Below are positions 1 to 7,725 of a stretch of DNA of 32,457 nt, piece by piece. The notes below the pieces were generated by a model. It worked only from the letters and a program-made list of their open reading frames with translations. It had not been told where the DNA came from and did no database searches. Position 1 is the stretch's first letter. Every line of letters begins with the position of its first letter. The position numbers and the translations under genes were made by a program. The DNA comes from Verrucomicrobiales bacterium (GTDB taxonomy: Bacteria; Verrucomicrobiota; Verrucomicrobiia; Verrucomicrobiales; DEV007), in contig JAKISY010000054.1 in NCBI GenBank assembly GCA_021648365.1, positions 1-32,457 of the forward strand. Direction: 5' to 3'.

Positions 1-141
1 CAGGGGTTTAATATAACGCAGGCAACCATCCGTCAATTACAAGCTCAAGTGAATTCAACGAAGAACAGGGCGCGTAGAATACGAAATCAGAGCTTGTCAT
101 CACAGACTTGGACCTTTCCTGGTAACAGCGCGTATAAGTGA
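1..141 (+). CDS. 3' end of an unidentified protein (partial)
   Basis: Frame 1 is open from the first base of the window to a TGA at 139-141, giving 46 C-terminal residues that end in WTFPGNSAYK. The piece is polar and basic (KNRARRIRNQ) and I recognise no domain. The stop overlaps the ATG of the next ORF as TGATG, the arrangement of translationally coupled genes, which supports both frames being real. It could be the variable tail of a large secreted or polymorphic protein, but nothing visible proves that. The start lies outside the window. Confidence 0.45.
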   Translation, partial: QGFNITQATIRQLQAQVNSTKNRARRIRNQSLSSQTWTFPGNSAYK

Positions 142-392
142 TGAGTTCCGAAAAGCGGTCACACAAAATTATGTATGCATTTGTAGGTATACTGCTTTTG
201 TATCTGACCTTTGTACCTATTTTGAAGAAGAAATATGTATTTTATTCACCCTCACCTTACATTGATGTCGATGCCCCTCAGCCACTAAGAGCAATTTACA
301 CTCCTTATTTTTTTGTAGAATATTGGATTTACGAGTATTTCCCTACTAAAGATAAGCCCTCCAGAACAGGATCAGAACCTTCTCCTTTTTAG
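141..392 (+). CDS. Small single-span membrane protein, hypothetical
   Basis: This 83-residue ORF starts with the ATG at 141, whose A is also the last base of the upstream TGA; a GTG at 138 is an in-frame alternative. Residues about 10-28 (IMYAFVGILLLYLTFVPIL) form one hydrophobic helix followed by KKK, suggesting a membrane anchor with a short aromatic-rich remainder containing many Tyr, Phe and Pro. Codons are visibly more AT-rich than in the housekeeping genes further right, which may point to acquired DNA. I recognise no family. An immunity protein for an upstream toxin tail is one possible role, but only the coupling and small size suggest it. Confidence 0.4.
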   Translation: MSSEKRSHKIMYAFVGILLLYLTFVPILKKKYVFYSPSPYIDVDAPQPLRAIYTPYFFVEYWIYEYFPTKDKPSRTGSEPSPF

Positions 393-404
393 CTGTAAAC
401 GGGT

Positions 405-538
405 AAACGGGGTCAGTCAGCAAATCTTGCAACTCAATGAACATAAGCTGATTGGAACGGGAAAGGGGTCAGTCAGCATATATTGACAATTACCACAAGG
501 GAAAGGGGTCAGTCAGCATATATTGACAATTACCACAA
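405..538 (+). repeat. 40-bp tandem repeat (two full units plus a degenerate third)
   Basis: A 40-bp unit is present twice in perfect tandem at 459-498 and 499-538. Its core GGGGTCAGTCAGCA occurs a third time at 409-422, 56 bp upstream of the second occurrence, where the rest of the unit has diverged. Each full unit contains TATTGACAATTACCAC, and TTGACAATTA recurs just after 540. The block lies downstream of the small membrane protein and upstream (3' side) of the minus-strand alkC-like gene. Similar short repeats are often left by mobile elements. No transposase is visible here. Confidence 0.85.
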
Positions 539-688
539 CTTGTTGACAATTAGCCACTTAACCGAAACCTCCAACCATTCAGCTTCTTCATTTCTGACAA
601 ATTTGGACACCGAGCGCTTTCGCCGAACTCAAACCACCCCACCCGCCGCTGACCAATGCCTTTATTGCGTCAAGCTTCGTAAAAAAAC

Positions 689-1819
689 TCACAAAATCTC
701 TAACTGGAAATCACCCAAAGCCACCGATTGACCATTGATCAAGATTTCAAGACGATGCTCCCCTGCATAGTACCTGCGAGTAGAAACTTCCCGCATCGAG
801 TGACGCTTACTGATTGGTAAACTTGACTCCCCAGCGAGGATTAAAGTTTTCCATTTGAAAACCTTGGCGGTCAATGTGCCATTCGCCTTCTGATGATGAA
901 CCGCATAATCAATGATCAGAGGCTGCTCTTTTTTGATCGTCGAAGTCAGCTCAAACTCAAACTCCAGATATCCACCTAATGTCACCACCGGCGTTTTGAT
1001 GTTCACCTCAGCCTCCGCTATTTTAGGACGACGATACCCCAACACCTTAAGCGTTGGCTGATGCCCATTTTTGATCAAAGTTCGGCAAGCGTGTTTCACT
1101 AAACGTCGACGCTCCAGTGAAACCTCCCCTGCCAACCAACGCTCCGCGACCACCGTCACTAGGTCTGGATGATCCTTAGCGATATCGTTGAGGTGATTAG
1201 CAACCGACCTCCTCACATACTCCGAGTCATCATCCTTGAGAGCTTCGAGTAAAGGCAAAACTGGCTTGGGGTCCGCGATGAAACCTTTCAACTGCATCGC
1301 CCACGGCAAGCGCGGTCGTGTGCCTTCAGATACCAGTCGCCGCACATGCTCATTAGGGTCTTTGACCCACTTTTCAAATACCTGTAAACTTCGTTCTGGT
1401 TCAGCTAGGATGAGATGACGAATCCCAAACTCAGAAGTGAAACGCTTGGTCATTTCTGCCATCAGCTCCATAGCCAAGTCAAAATGCTCCACCCCGCGCA
1501 AGCCCACATAGGTCGTCATCGGCATGATTGCCCAACCAGTGATGCCCTCGTCACAGAGATCCTCCTGCTTTTTCCTGACATAATCCTCTGGCGCCAAAGA
1601 CTGCATCAAGATGGGTCCAGCCTGAGCAAAGTCATCTGGCAAAAAAGTGATCATCGCCTGCATGATCTGCTCCGATCTCTGCTTCAACTCTAAATCCTGC
1701 AATCGATCACTCGCCGCAGCAACAAATCCAGCGCGTGGAAACTTAGCCCAAGCACCAAGCAAGTGATCCCCCATCAACTCAATCACCCTAAGACTGAATA
1801 GATTTTTAAACGGCTCCAT
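689..1819 (-). CDS. AlkC-type DNA glycosylase (HEAT-like, with C-terminal Ig-like domain)
   Basis: This 376-residue protein belongs to the AlkC/AlkD group of HEAT-like DNA glycosylases, which excise N3- and N7-alkylated bases without flipping them out. Residues about 1-255 are helical repeats with the family-typical stretches SEGTRPRLPWA (165-175) and DDSEYVRRSVANHLNDIAKD (197-216). Residues about 262-376 are beta-rich (PVVTLGGYLEFEFEL...YYAGEHRLEILINGQ) and match the Ig-like C-terminal domain known from one AlkC subgroup. I chose ATG at 1819 because MEPFKNLFS is the usual family start; a TTG at 1828 would add three residues. The gene begins 9 bp after the mnmE stop, so it probably shares that transcript. 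It should protect against methylation damage. Confidence 0.85.
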   Translation of the reverse strand: MEPFKNLFSLRVIELMGDHLLGAWAKFPRAGFVAAASDRLQDLELKQRSEQIMQAMITFLPDDFAQAGPILMQSLAPEDYVRKKQEDLCDEGITGWAIMPMTTYVGLRGVEHFDLAMELMAEMTKRFTSEFGIRHLILAEPERSLQVFEKWVKDPNEHVRRLVSEGTRPRLPWAMQLKGFIADPKPVLPLLEALKDDDSEYVRRSVANHLNDIAKDHPDLVTVVAERWLAGEVSLERRRLVKHACRTLIKNGHQPTLKVLGYRRPKIAEAEVNIKTPVVTLGGYLEFEFELTSTIKKEQPLIIDYAVHHQKANGTLTAKVFKWKTLILAGESSLPISKRHSMREVSTRRYYAGEHRLEILINGQSVALGDFQLEIL

Positions 1820-1828
1820 AGCGCTCAA

Positions 1829-3211
1829 TTATTTCCCAATACAAAAGCTAGAGAAAATCTCTCCCAAAACCTCCTCCGCATCCACCTGCCCCACGATCTG
1901 TCCGACATGATCCAAAGCCGAGCGCAATTCCATTGCCGTGATCTCCGGCATCGCCCCCCCACCTGCAGGATTCAGCCCATTTTCCGCAGCTAACAAATCA
2001 GCAGATGCCCGTTTCAAACAATCCTTGTGACGCGAATTGATCGCCACCAAACTACCTCCCCAGCCTTCACCTTCAGCCGCGAGAGAATCAAAAATAGCAT
2101 CCTCTAGCGCAGCGATACCTTGGTTTTCCGTGCAAGAAATCCTGATCCCGTCATCATCATCCCAATCCGAGTGTTGACCTAAATCCGATTTATTCAAAAT
2201 CAACAAATGCCGCCCCTCCTCCTGCTGCTCAACCAGTCCCTCCGCCCCCTTAGCTTCGCTGCCATCCACGACTCGCAAAATAAGATCAGCATTCTTCACC
2301 TGCAGCCTGGTGCGCTCAATCCCTTGCTGTTCGATTGCATCCTGGGAGCGATGAACCCCCGCCGTATCCACCAAGCGCAAAGGAATCCCGCGTAAGTTGA
2401 TCACCTCCTCCAAAGTATCTCGCGTGGTCCCAGCCACATCGCTGACGATGGCCCGATCAAAACCCAACAACCAATTCAATAAACTCGACTTGCCCACATT
2501 CGGAGCACCATAGATCACCACTCGCGCTCCCTCACGCAGAATCCGGCCTTGATCGGCTGTAGATAACAAAGATTGCACCACTTGATGGTTTTTCACGACA
2601 CGCTGCAACATCAGCTCACCCGTTTCAGGATCGATATCCTCGTCAGGAAAATCAATGTAAGCCTCCACTTGAGCCACCAAGGACAACAACTCTGCCCTCA
2701 GCTCCATCAACCTCTCACCCAAAACACCAGCAAGCTGCTCGCTTGCCGCCCGCAAAGCCAAATCCGTTTGTGCCGAAATCAAATCCATCACCGCCTCCGC
2801 CTGTGTCAGATCCATCTTACCATTCAGAAACGCCCTTTGACTAAACTCTCCCGGATTAGCAGCGCGAGCTCCCGCAGCCAATAAAGCTTCGAGCACCTTT
2901 TGGGTCACCAAAATCCCCCCATGGCAACTGATCTCCGCAACATCCTCACCCGTATAACTACGGGGTCCCTCAAACACCGTCACCAGCACCTCATCCACCT
3001 GCTGCCCCTTTTCATCACGCAACAGTCCCAATACCGCAGTACGATCACTCAAAGCTCGCCCTTTTTTTCCCAGCGGAAAAAAAGTCTTAGCCAAAACCTC
3101 AAACGCCCCCATCCCACTAAGACGAATCAGAGAAATTGCCCCTTGCCCCAGAGGCGTAGCAATCGCAACGATCGTCTCCTCCCCCCTACTAGATTTCTCT
3201 AAAATATTCAT
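1829..3211 (-). CDS. mnmE: tRNA uridine-5-carboxymethylaminomethyl(34) synthesis GTPase MnmE
   Basis: MnmE works with MnmG to add the carboxymethylaminomethyl group at wobble U34 of tRNAs, using tetrahydrofolate. The N-terminal folate-binding domain (about 10-125) carries DTIVA-like EETIVAIATP and YTGED. The G domain shows G1 GAPNVGKS (235-242), G2 TTRD (262-265), G3 DTAG (282-285) and G4 NKSD (340-343). The protein ends in FSSFCIGK, whose Cys is required for modification. At 460 residues it has normal length. The start is the ATG at 3211, preceded by a clear GGAGGG five or so bases away; a GTG at 3223 lies inside that ribosome-binding site and is unlikely. It is the first gene before the AlkC-like gene. 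Confidence 0.97.
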   Translation of the reverse strand: MNILEKSSRGEETIVAIATPLGQGAISLIRLSGMGAFEVLAKTFFPLGKKGRALSDRTAVLGLLRDEKGQQVDEVLVTVFEGPRSYTGEDVAEISCHGGILVTQKVLEALLAAGARAANPGEFSQRAFLNGKMDLTQAEAVMDLISAQTDLALRAASEQLAGVLGERLMELRAELLSLVAQVEAYIDFPDEDIDPETGELMLQRVVKNHQVVQSLLSTADQGRILREGARVVIYGAPNVGKSSLLNWLLGFDRAIVSDVAGTTRDTLEEVINLRGIPLRLVDTAGVHRSQDAIEQQGIERTRLQVKNADLILRVVDGSEAKGAEGLVEQQEEGRHLLILNKSDLGQHSDWDDDDGIRISCTENQGIAALEDAIFDSLAAEGEGWGGSLVAINSRHKDCLKRASADLLAAENGLNPAGGGAMPEITAMELRSALDHVGQIVGQVDAEEVLGEIFSSFCIGK

Positions 3212-3239
3212 ATCACCCTCCACGAAAAAAAATCATTCC

Positions 3240-3317
3240 AAGCACTGATCACTCTTCTAGAAAGGAGCTCCTGTTGTAATCATACCACAAATCAGTGCTT
3301 ATCAGTGTCCATCAGTG
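3240..3317. repeat. Inverted repeat and 10-bp-period repeat between hisC and mnmE
   Basis: The ten bases AAGCACTGAT (3240-3249) are repeated perfectly inverted as ATCAGTGCTT (3291-3300), leaving a 41-base loop that itself holds the palindrome AGGAGCTCCT (3263-3272). From 3291 the heptamer ATCAGTG occurs three times at exact 10-bp spacing (3291, 3301, 3311). The block lies between two minus-strand genes and has no T-tract, so it is not a classical terminator. It resembles short dispersed intergenic repeats. Confidence 0.7.
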
Positions 3318-3369
3318 GTTAAATTCCCCTTCCTCCGAAAAAATATCGCGCAGAGCAGCTTTCACCCAA

Positions 3370-4473
3370 TCAAGATTCCACAGATGCCAGCACTTCCTTC
3401 AACAGCTCAATACAACGTCGATTTTGCGGCATAGTGCCCACAGAGATCCGAATCCATTCAGGTAATTTATAACTCCGCATCGCCCGCACGATCACGCCTT
3501 TTTCCAACATCGACTGAAACACCGCATCTCCATCCCCCACTTTCACCAATACAAAGTTCGCCTGGCTCGGCACATACTCCAAACCCATTTCAGCAAAGCT
3601 CTCCTGCAAATAAGCACGCCCCTCATCCGTCATCACCTTGGTCTTATGCTGATGCTCCACGTCCATCAAGCCCGCCAAGGCTCCCGCCTGCGCTATCGCA
3701 TTAGCATTAAAAGGCTGACGACATTTTTGCAACACCTGCAACAAATGCACTGGTCCCAAACCATAACCAATACGCAAACTCGCCAGACCCTGAATCTTAG
3801 AAAAAGTTCGCATCACAATCACGTTACGCCCTTCTCTCACATACTTCAAAGTATCGGGAGCCTCACTCAAAAACTCGTAATACGCCTCGTCAAAAATCAC
3901 GATCACATGCTCTGGCACCTTATCCATAAAACGATCAATCGCATCCTCATCCACCAGCGTGCCCGTAGGATTATTCGGATTAGCGATGAACAGCTCACGC
4001 GTCTTCGGCGTGATCGCTGCAGCCATCGCATCAAGGTCATGCACAAACCCAGGATCTGGCACCTCAATGGTATTGGCGCCAAACAACGTCGCCATCAATT
4101 TGTAAACAACAAAAGCATGCTCAGCCGCGATGATCTCATCACCGGGCTGAAGAAACCCATGCCCTACCAACTCAATGATCTCATTCGATCCATTGCCCAG
4201 GATCACGTTCTCACGCTGCAAATCAAACTTATCAGCAATCGCCGTGCGCAAGGCATAACCCCCGCCATCGGGATAGAGATGAGCTTTTTCCAGCGCCACT
4301 TTCATCGCCTCCACGGCTTTTGGCGATGGCCCAAGCGGATTCTCATTGGATGCCAGCTTGATGATATCGCTAGGTTTCAAACCCAACTCACGAGCTGTCT
4401 CTTCGATCGGCTTACCAGGATCATAAGCGACCAAGTTCTCCAGCCACGGATTTGCTTTATTGATAGACGACAT
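3370..4473 (-). CDS. hisC: Histidinol-phosphate aminotransferase
   Basis: This is a PLP-dependent class I/II aminotransferase of 367 residues that converts imidazole-acetol phosphate and glutamate to histidinol phosphate in histidine synthesis. Features seen are ASNENPLGPSP (41-51), NPNNPTGT (165-172), the PLP-contacting Asp in FDEAYYEF (D195) and the Schiff-base lysine in FSKIQGLASLRIGYG (K226). The longer open frame up to 4554 has an unlikely Cys/Arg-rich extension that overlaps the upstream gene, so I start at ATG 4473 (MSSINKANPW). It lies 11 bp after the glutaredoxin-like gene and is probably cotranscribed with it. Related enzymes with aromatic amino acid specificity cannot be excluded from sequence alone. 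Confidence 0.9.
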   Translation of the reverse strand: MSSINKANPWLENLVAYDPGKPIEETARELGLKPSDIIKLASNENPLGPSPKAVEAMKVALEKAHLYPDGGGYALRTAIADKFDLQRENVILGNGSNEIIELVGHGFLQPGDEIIAAEHAFVVYKLMATLFGANTIEVPDPGFVHDLDAMAAAITPKTRELFIANPNNPTGTLVDEDAIDRFMDKVPEHVIVIFDEAYYEFLSEAPDTLKYVREGRNVIVMRTFSKIQGLASLRIGYGLGPVHLLQVLQKCRQPFNANAIAQAGALAGLMDVEHQHKTKVMTDEGRAYLQESFAEMGLEYVPSQANFVLVKVGDGDAVFQSMLEKGVIVRAMRSYKLPEWIRISVGTMPQNRRCIELLKEVLASVES

Positions 4474-4484
4474 GCTATTGTAAT

Positions 4485-4850
4485 TTAAGTAAAGCTGATA
4501 CCGCCTCCAGCGGCAGCATCTCGTTCCATCTGTGCGTGTTGCGCATCGGTGCAAGAAGAGTTGATCGATACATCCACTTCCCTAGCGTCTTGTTTCACCA
4601 AGCCTTTTTCGATCAGGTAACTCTCTACTTCTTCACCACTGACATCAGCAAGCATCACTCCATCGACCTCGACACAAGGCGACAGCGGTTGACCGCTTTT
4701 TTGTTCCATTTCCCAGCGGAAAGCAGGATTCTGGATGATATCCTTCTCGGTATATTCCAGGTTGTATTTTGCCAATATAGCACGCACACCACCACTCCAG
4801 CCACATTGCGTTTTCAAATAGGCAACCACATTCGTTTTTTCTTCAGACAT
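4485..4850 (-). CDS. Glutaredoxin-like protein with C-terminal extension
   Basis: This 121-residue protein has a thioredoxin fold of glutaredoxin type: beta strand VVAYLKTQ, active site CGWS (16-19), then AILAKYNLEYTEKDI, a likely cis-Pro at SPCVEV (P58) and the ending GVMLADVSGEEVESYL. The CxxS active site keeps only the first cysteine, as in monothiol glutaredoxins, which act in glutathionylation or Fe-S handling. Residues after about 88 (AREVDVSINSSCTDAQHAQM...GGGISFT) are an extension not usual for the family and contain a further Cys. It stands just upstream of hisC on the same strand. The exact substrate is unknown. Confidence 0.75.
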   Translation of the reverse strand: MSEEKTNVVAYLKTQCGWSGGVRAILAKYNLEYTEKDIIQNPAFRWEMEQKSGQPLSPCVEVDGVMLADVSGEEVESYLIEKGLVKQDAREVDVSINSSCTDAQHAQMERDAAAGGGISFT

Positions 4851-4917
4851 AATATTTTAGATTAGATTCAAATCACCATGATGGCGACCAACTGCACAGC
4901 AATAGCAGTACATGAAA

Positions 4918-4995
4918 TATCTCCCATAAGGGAGATAGGTCAATTCATTCAAGCCCTTTTCTCCTGCTCGCTATCTGAAACAGAAAACGAGCAGG
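4918..4995. other. Two stem-loops downstream of rpsA
   Basis: An 8-bp perfect stem with a four-base loop (TATCTCCC/GGGAGATA) occupies 4918-4937. A second, CCTGCTCG (4963-4970) with CGAGCAGG (4988-4995), encloses a smaller TCTG/CAGA stem. They lie between the rpsA stop and the glutaredoxin-like gene. Neither is followed by a clear T-tract on the minus strand, so they may be weak or Rho-aided termination or processing structures. Confidence 0.4.
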
Positions 4996-5014
4996 CAGGG
5001 TAAATGGAATAGGA

Positions 5015-6751
5015 TCAATCCTTAGATTTTTCCTTTGTGCCTTCAGCAGCTTCTTCTACATCACCACCACTCGGACTCCAGTCCTCGGTAGCCAAGTTGA
5101 AAGCTTGTTCCAAGCCAACCAAATCTGCACTCGGACGTAAGGCGTCAAAAGCAGCGGTTTCTTTCTTAAGCTCTTCTTCACTGTATTCAGCAGCTTTGAC
5201 CGAGAGACCGATACGGCGCTCGACTTTGTCCACCTTGATCACACGAGCTTCGACTTCGTCGCCCACGTTCAGCACGTCTTTGACCTTGCTGACATGATCT
5301 TCGCTCAGTTGAGAGATATGAACCAATCCGTCGATGTCGTCTTGAAGTTGAACAAAAGCACCGAAGCTGGCGATTTTGGCAACCGTTCCTTTGACCAAGT
5401 CGCCCACTTTGAAGCGTGAATCGATCGCTTCCCATGGATCAGAATCAAGCTGCTTGATTCCCAAACTGATGCGTTGATTGGTCTTGTCGATATCGATCAC
5501 TTGTGCTTCGATCTCTTGACCTTTTTTCAGCACTTCGCTCGGATGATTGATCTTGCGAGTCCAGCTCAAGTCGGACACGTGAATCATGCCGTCGATGCCT
5601 TCTTCCAGTTCCACAAAAGCACCATAAGCAGTAAGATTGCGGATCTCTCCTTTGATCGTGCTGCCGATCGCGTAACGCGCTTCGACTTCGTCCCATGGAT
5701 TTGGCTCCAACTGACGCACACCGAGAGAGATTTTCTGCTCGTCGATACTGATAGATAACACCACAGCTTCGACGATTTGATCGAGTTCCAAAACATCGCT
5801 CGGACGAGTGATGCGTTTGGTCCAAGACAACTCGGAAACGTGGATAAGACCTTCGACGCCCTGCTCGATTTCGACAAACGCTCCGTAAGGAAGCAATTTG
5901 GTGATCTTGCCTTTGACCGTCGTTGCCACTGGGAATTTCTCTTCGATCTTTTCCCAAGGATTCGACTGAAGCTGCTTCATGCCCAAAGACACACGCTCTT
6001 TTTCGCGATCCACATCGAGGATTAGAACGTCCACCGACTGACCTATCACCAGCATTTCGCTTGGGTGATTGATACGACCCCAGCTCATGTCTGTGATGTG
6101 CAACAATCCGTCCATGCCCTGCAGATCCACAAAAGCACCGAAGTCGGTGATGTTCTTGATCTGCCCAGTGACTTCGTCGCCAGTTTTGACCGTTTTGAGG
6201 AACTCCGCACGCTGTTCTGCACGTTCGGCTTCGATCACCTCACGGCGACTCAGCACCACGTTCTTACGATCATCGTTCACTTTGACGATCTTAAATTCAT
6301 ACACATTGCCCACGTATTCCGTGAGATCGCGTGGAGGAATGATGTCGATTTGAGAACCAGGCAAGAAAGCCTCGACTCCCACATTGACGATCAGGCCGCC
6401 TTTGACCACAGATTTGACCTTGCCTTTGACCAGGCCTCCGTCGTGGTAAACTTTGACGATTTTGTCCCAGTTCTGTTTGTGAGCAGCTTTCTCTTTAGAG
6501 AGAACGACCATGCCCTCGTCATCTTCGAGGCGCTCCAGCAGGACTTCGACTTCATCTCCTGCTTCAAATTCTTCGTCGCCGAACTCCGATAACGGAACGA
6601 CTCCTTCGGACTTATAACCAATGTCGATGGTGACAAACTGGTTTTTTATTTCGAGAACGCGACCCATGATAATGGAGTTCTCACGATACATGCGGAAATG
6701 ACTCGAGATCAATTCTGACAATTCTGGATTTTTACTGGCAATCTTAGCCAT
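5015..6751 (-). CDS. rpsA: 30S ribosomal protein S1
   Basis: This 578-residue protein contains six S1 RNA-binding domains at roughly residues 27-86, 104-170, 190-260, 276-346, 362-432 and 449-518. Domains 3-6 carry the repeated GAFVxL...GLxHxSxxSW pattern. An acidic tail (about 523-578) ends in EEAAEGTKEKSKD. S1 recruits mRNA to the 30S subunit and matters most for mRNAs lacking a good Shine-Dalgarno, which fits the weak ribosome-binding sites seen for most genes in this window. Length and domain number match the canonical form. The start ATG at 6751 has no Shine-Dalgarno, as is usual for rpsA, whose translation is often autoregulated through its leader. Confidence 0.97.
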   Translation of the reverse strand: MAKIASKNPELSELISSHFRMYRENSIIMGRVLEIKNQFVTIDIGYKSEGVVPLSEFGDEEFEAGDEVEVLLERLEDDEGMVVLSKEKAAHKQNWDKIVKVYHDGGLVKGKVKSVVKGGLIVNVGVEAFLPGSQIDIIPPRDLTEYVGNVYEFKIVKVNDDRKNVVLSRREVIEAERAEQRAEFLKTVKTGDEVTGQIKNITDFGAFVDLQGMDGLLHITDMSWGRINHPSEMLVIGQSVDVLILDVDREKERVSLGMKQLQSNPWEKIEEKFPVATTVKGKITKLLPYGAFVEIEQGVEGLIHVSELSWTKRITRPSDVLELDQIVEAVVLSISIDEQKISLGVRQLEPNPWDEVEARYAIGSTIKGEIRNLTAYGAFVELEEGIDGMIHVSDLSWTRKINHPSEVLKKGQEIEAQVIDIDKTNQRISLGIKQLDSDPWEAIDSRFKVGDLVKGTVAKIASFGAFVQLQDDIDGLVHISQLSEDHVSKVKDVLNVGDEVEARVIKVDKVERRIGLSVKAAEYSEEELKKETAAFDALRPSADLVGLEQAFNLATEDWSPSGGDVEEAAEGTKEKSKD

Positions 6752-6815
6752 AATATTTAATACGGTTGAGTTAGGTTTGTTGTGTTAATGAGCCTTCCGA
6801 TATCGTCCCGACATA

Positions 6816-6848
6816 AAATCCAAACCCTGCGGGACACCTGCGGTTTGG
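6816..6848 (-). promoter_or_regulatory. Hairpin in the rpsA 5' leader (possible attenuator)
   Basis: ATCCAAACC (6816-6824) pairs perfectly with GGTTTGGAT (6840-6848), a 9-bp stem with a 15-base loop that can form a few more pairs. Read on the minus strand the stem is followed directly by TTTAT, and it stands about 65 bases before the rpsA ATG. It could be an attenuator, a binding site for autoregulation, or a terminator for upstream transcription. The structure is seen; the role is inferred. Confidence 0.45.
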
Positions 6849-6950
6849 ATGAAAAGCGCGCCAACTTAAAGGGGGAAAGCCAAAACACAAGCGAATAAAT
6901 TCACCGAAAATCACCAGCAACTAAAGGTTTCTCAAAAGAAATAAGAGATT

Positions 6951-6969
6951 CTCACGCAGAGACGCAGAG
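6951..6969. repeat. Short dispersed repeat, CTCACGCAGAGACGC family
   Basis: The word CTCACGCAGAGACGC occurs here, and its reverse complement recurs at about 31295-31321 in an extended form with GCGTCTCCGCGTCTC. Both copies are intergenic. Words of this kind are known from intergenic DNA of many environmental bacteria; their function is not established. Confidence 0.6.
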
Positions 6970-7126
6970 ATAAAGAAAAAAGCTTTAAGGAGTTGCGAAG
7001 AAATAAATTGCTTAACCCAGCAAAGAGTTTTGTTTGGATTCAAGGCGAACTTCGACAGAGTTTAGCGGGCTAAATGAGTCGAATTTCAACGCAGAAGCCA
7101 GACAAAAATCGAAGCGGAGTTGGGTA

Positions 7127-7466
7127 AGTTCAGAACACCGGACACGCTATGGAAGAAGGTGGCTAGAACAGGGGGCGACGAATTTGAGAACAAACCTAAA
7201 AGTGATACCAAAATCAAGAAAACAGCCAACTGAAAGGAGCTGGAGCCAAGCTGCTACCGCAGGGCAGTGGAGATCGCCGAAGGCAAATAGGTAATCCATT
7301 TTTCACCATGAAGGGATTGAAGGGCATGAAGTGGGAAGGAATAAAGGCTTTGTATTTTGAGTTTAGTATACTTCATGAACTTCATGTGCTTCATGGTGAA
7401 TTGCATTTCTGCGGGTGCTCAAAGTGGTATCAGGATAACCTCTCTCCATGTCTGGTGCTCTGAAGT
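7127..7466 (+). mobile_element. 334-bp MITE-like element, copy 1, with 3-bp target duplication
   Basis: The element spans 7130-7463 and is flanked on both sides by AGT (7127-7129 and 7464-7466). Its ends are imperfect terminal inverted repeats: TCAGAACACCGGACA at the left against TCAGAGCACCAGACA at the right when reversed. A second copy in opposite orientation lies at 29629-29962. I aligned the two by eye and found only two differences (7229 and 7444) and no indel. Inside, TTCACCATGAAG (7302-7313) and CTTCATGGTGAA (7389-7400) form a 12-bp inverted repeat. No transposase is encoded, so it would be moved in trans. The rest of the 974-bp gap (6752-7725) holds no convincing gene; near 7520-7555 there is an AACTTCG short repeat. 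Confidence 0.88.
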
Positions 7467-7725
7467 TATTTTTGAGCGGCTCCTAAGCCACGGAAAGCAA
7501 AAAAAAACAGACTTTGATTTTCAAACTTCGAACTTCGAACTTCACCCTTCAAACTTCTCCCCTATTAGGAGTTTAGGGCAATGGCACTTAGTTAAGCTAC
7601 TGTATCGTCTTTCACACTACTCGATAAAAAACAAGAGCCTAATAGCCTAAATCGCTACCACCTTTTCGCATTCAAACTTTCATGCGATTTTATCTTCCAG
7701 GAAAAAATCAGCCGCGCACTGCGTC

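Noticed and set aside
483..731. An 82-codon plus-strand ORF after the tandem repeat
   Set aside because: It starts inside the repeat, runs into the 3' end of the AlkC-like gene on the other strand and shows no protein-like pattern.
3646..4488. A 280-codon plus-strand ORF opposite hisC
   Set aside because: It is a shadow of hisC, rich in His, Arg and Leu from reverse-complement codon bias.
7034..7294. An ORF across copy 1 of the 334-bp element, similar to one at 29798-29983 in copy 2
   Set aside because: The shared residues follow only from the DNA identity; the starts lie outside the element and differ, and the stretch lacks domain features.
7681..7725. A terminator just after the small TPR gene on the minus strand
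   Set aside because: There is a T-tract (7702-7707 as A on plus), but the preceding bases form only a three-pair stem.
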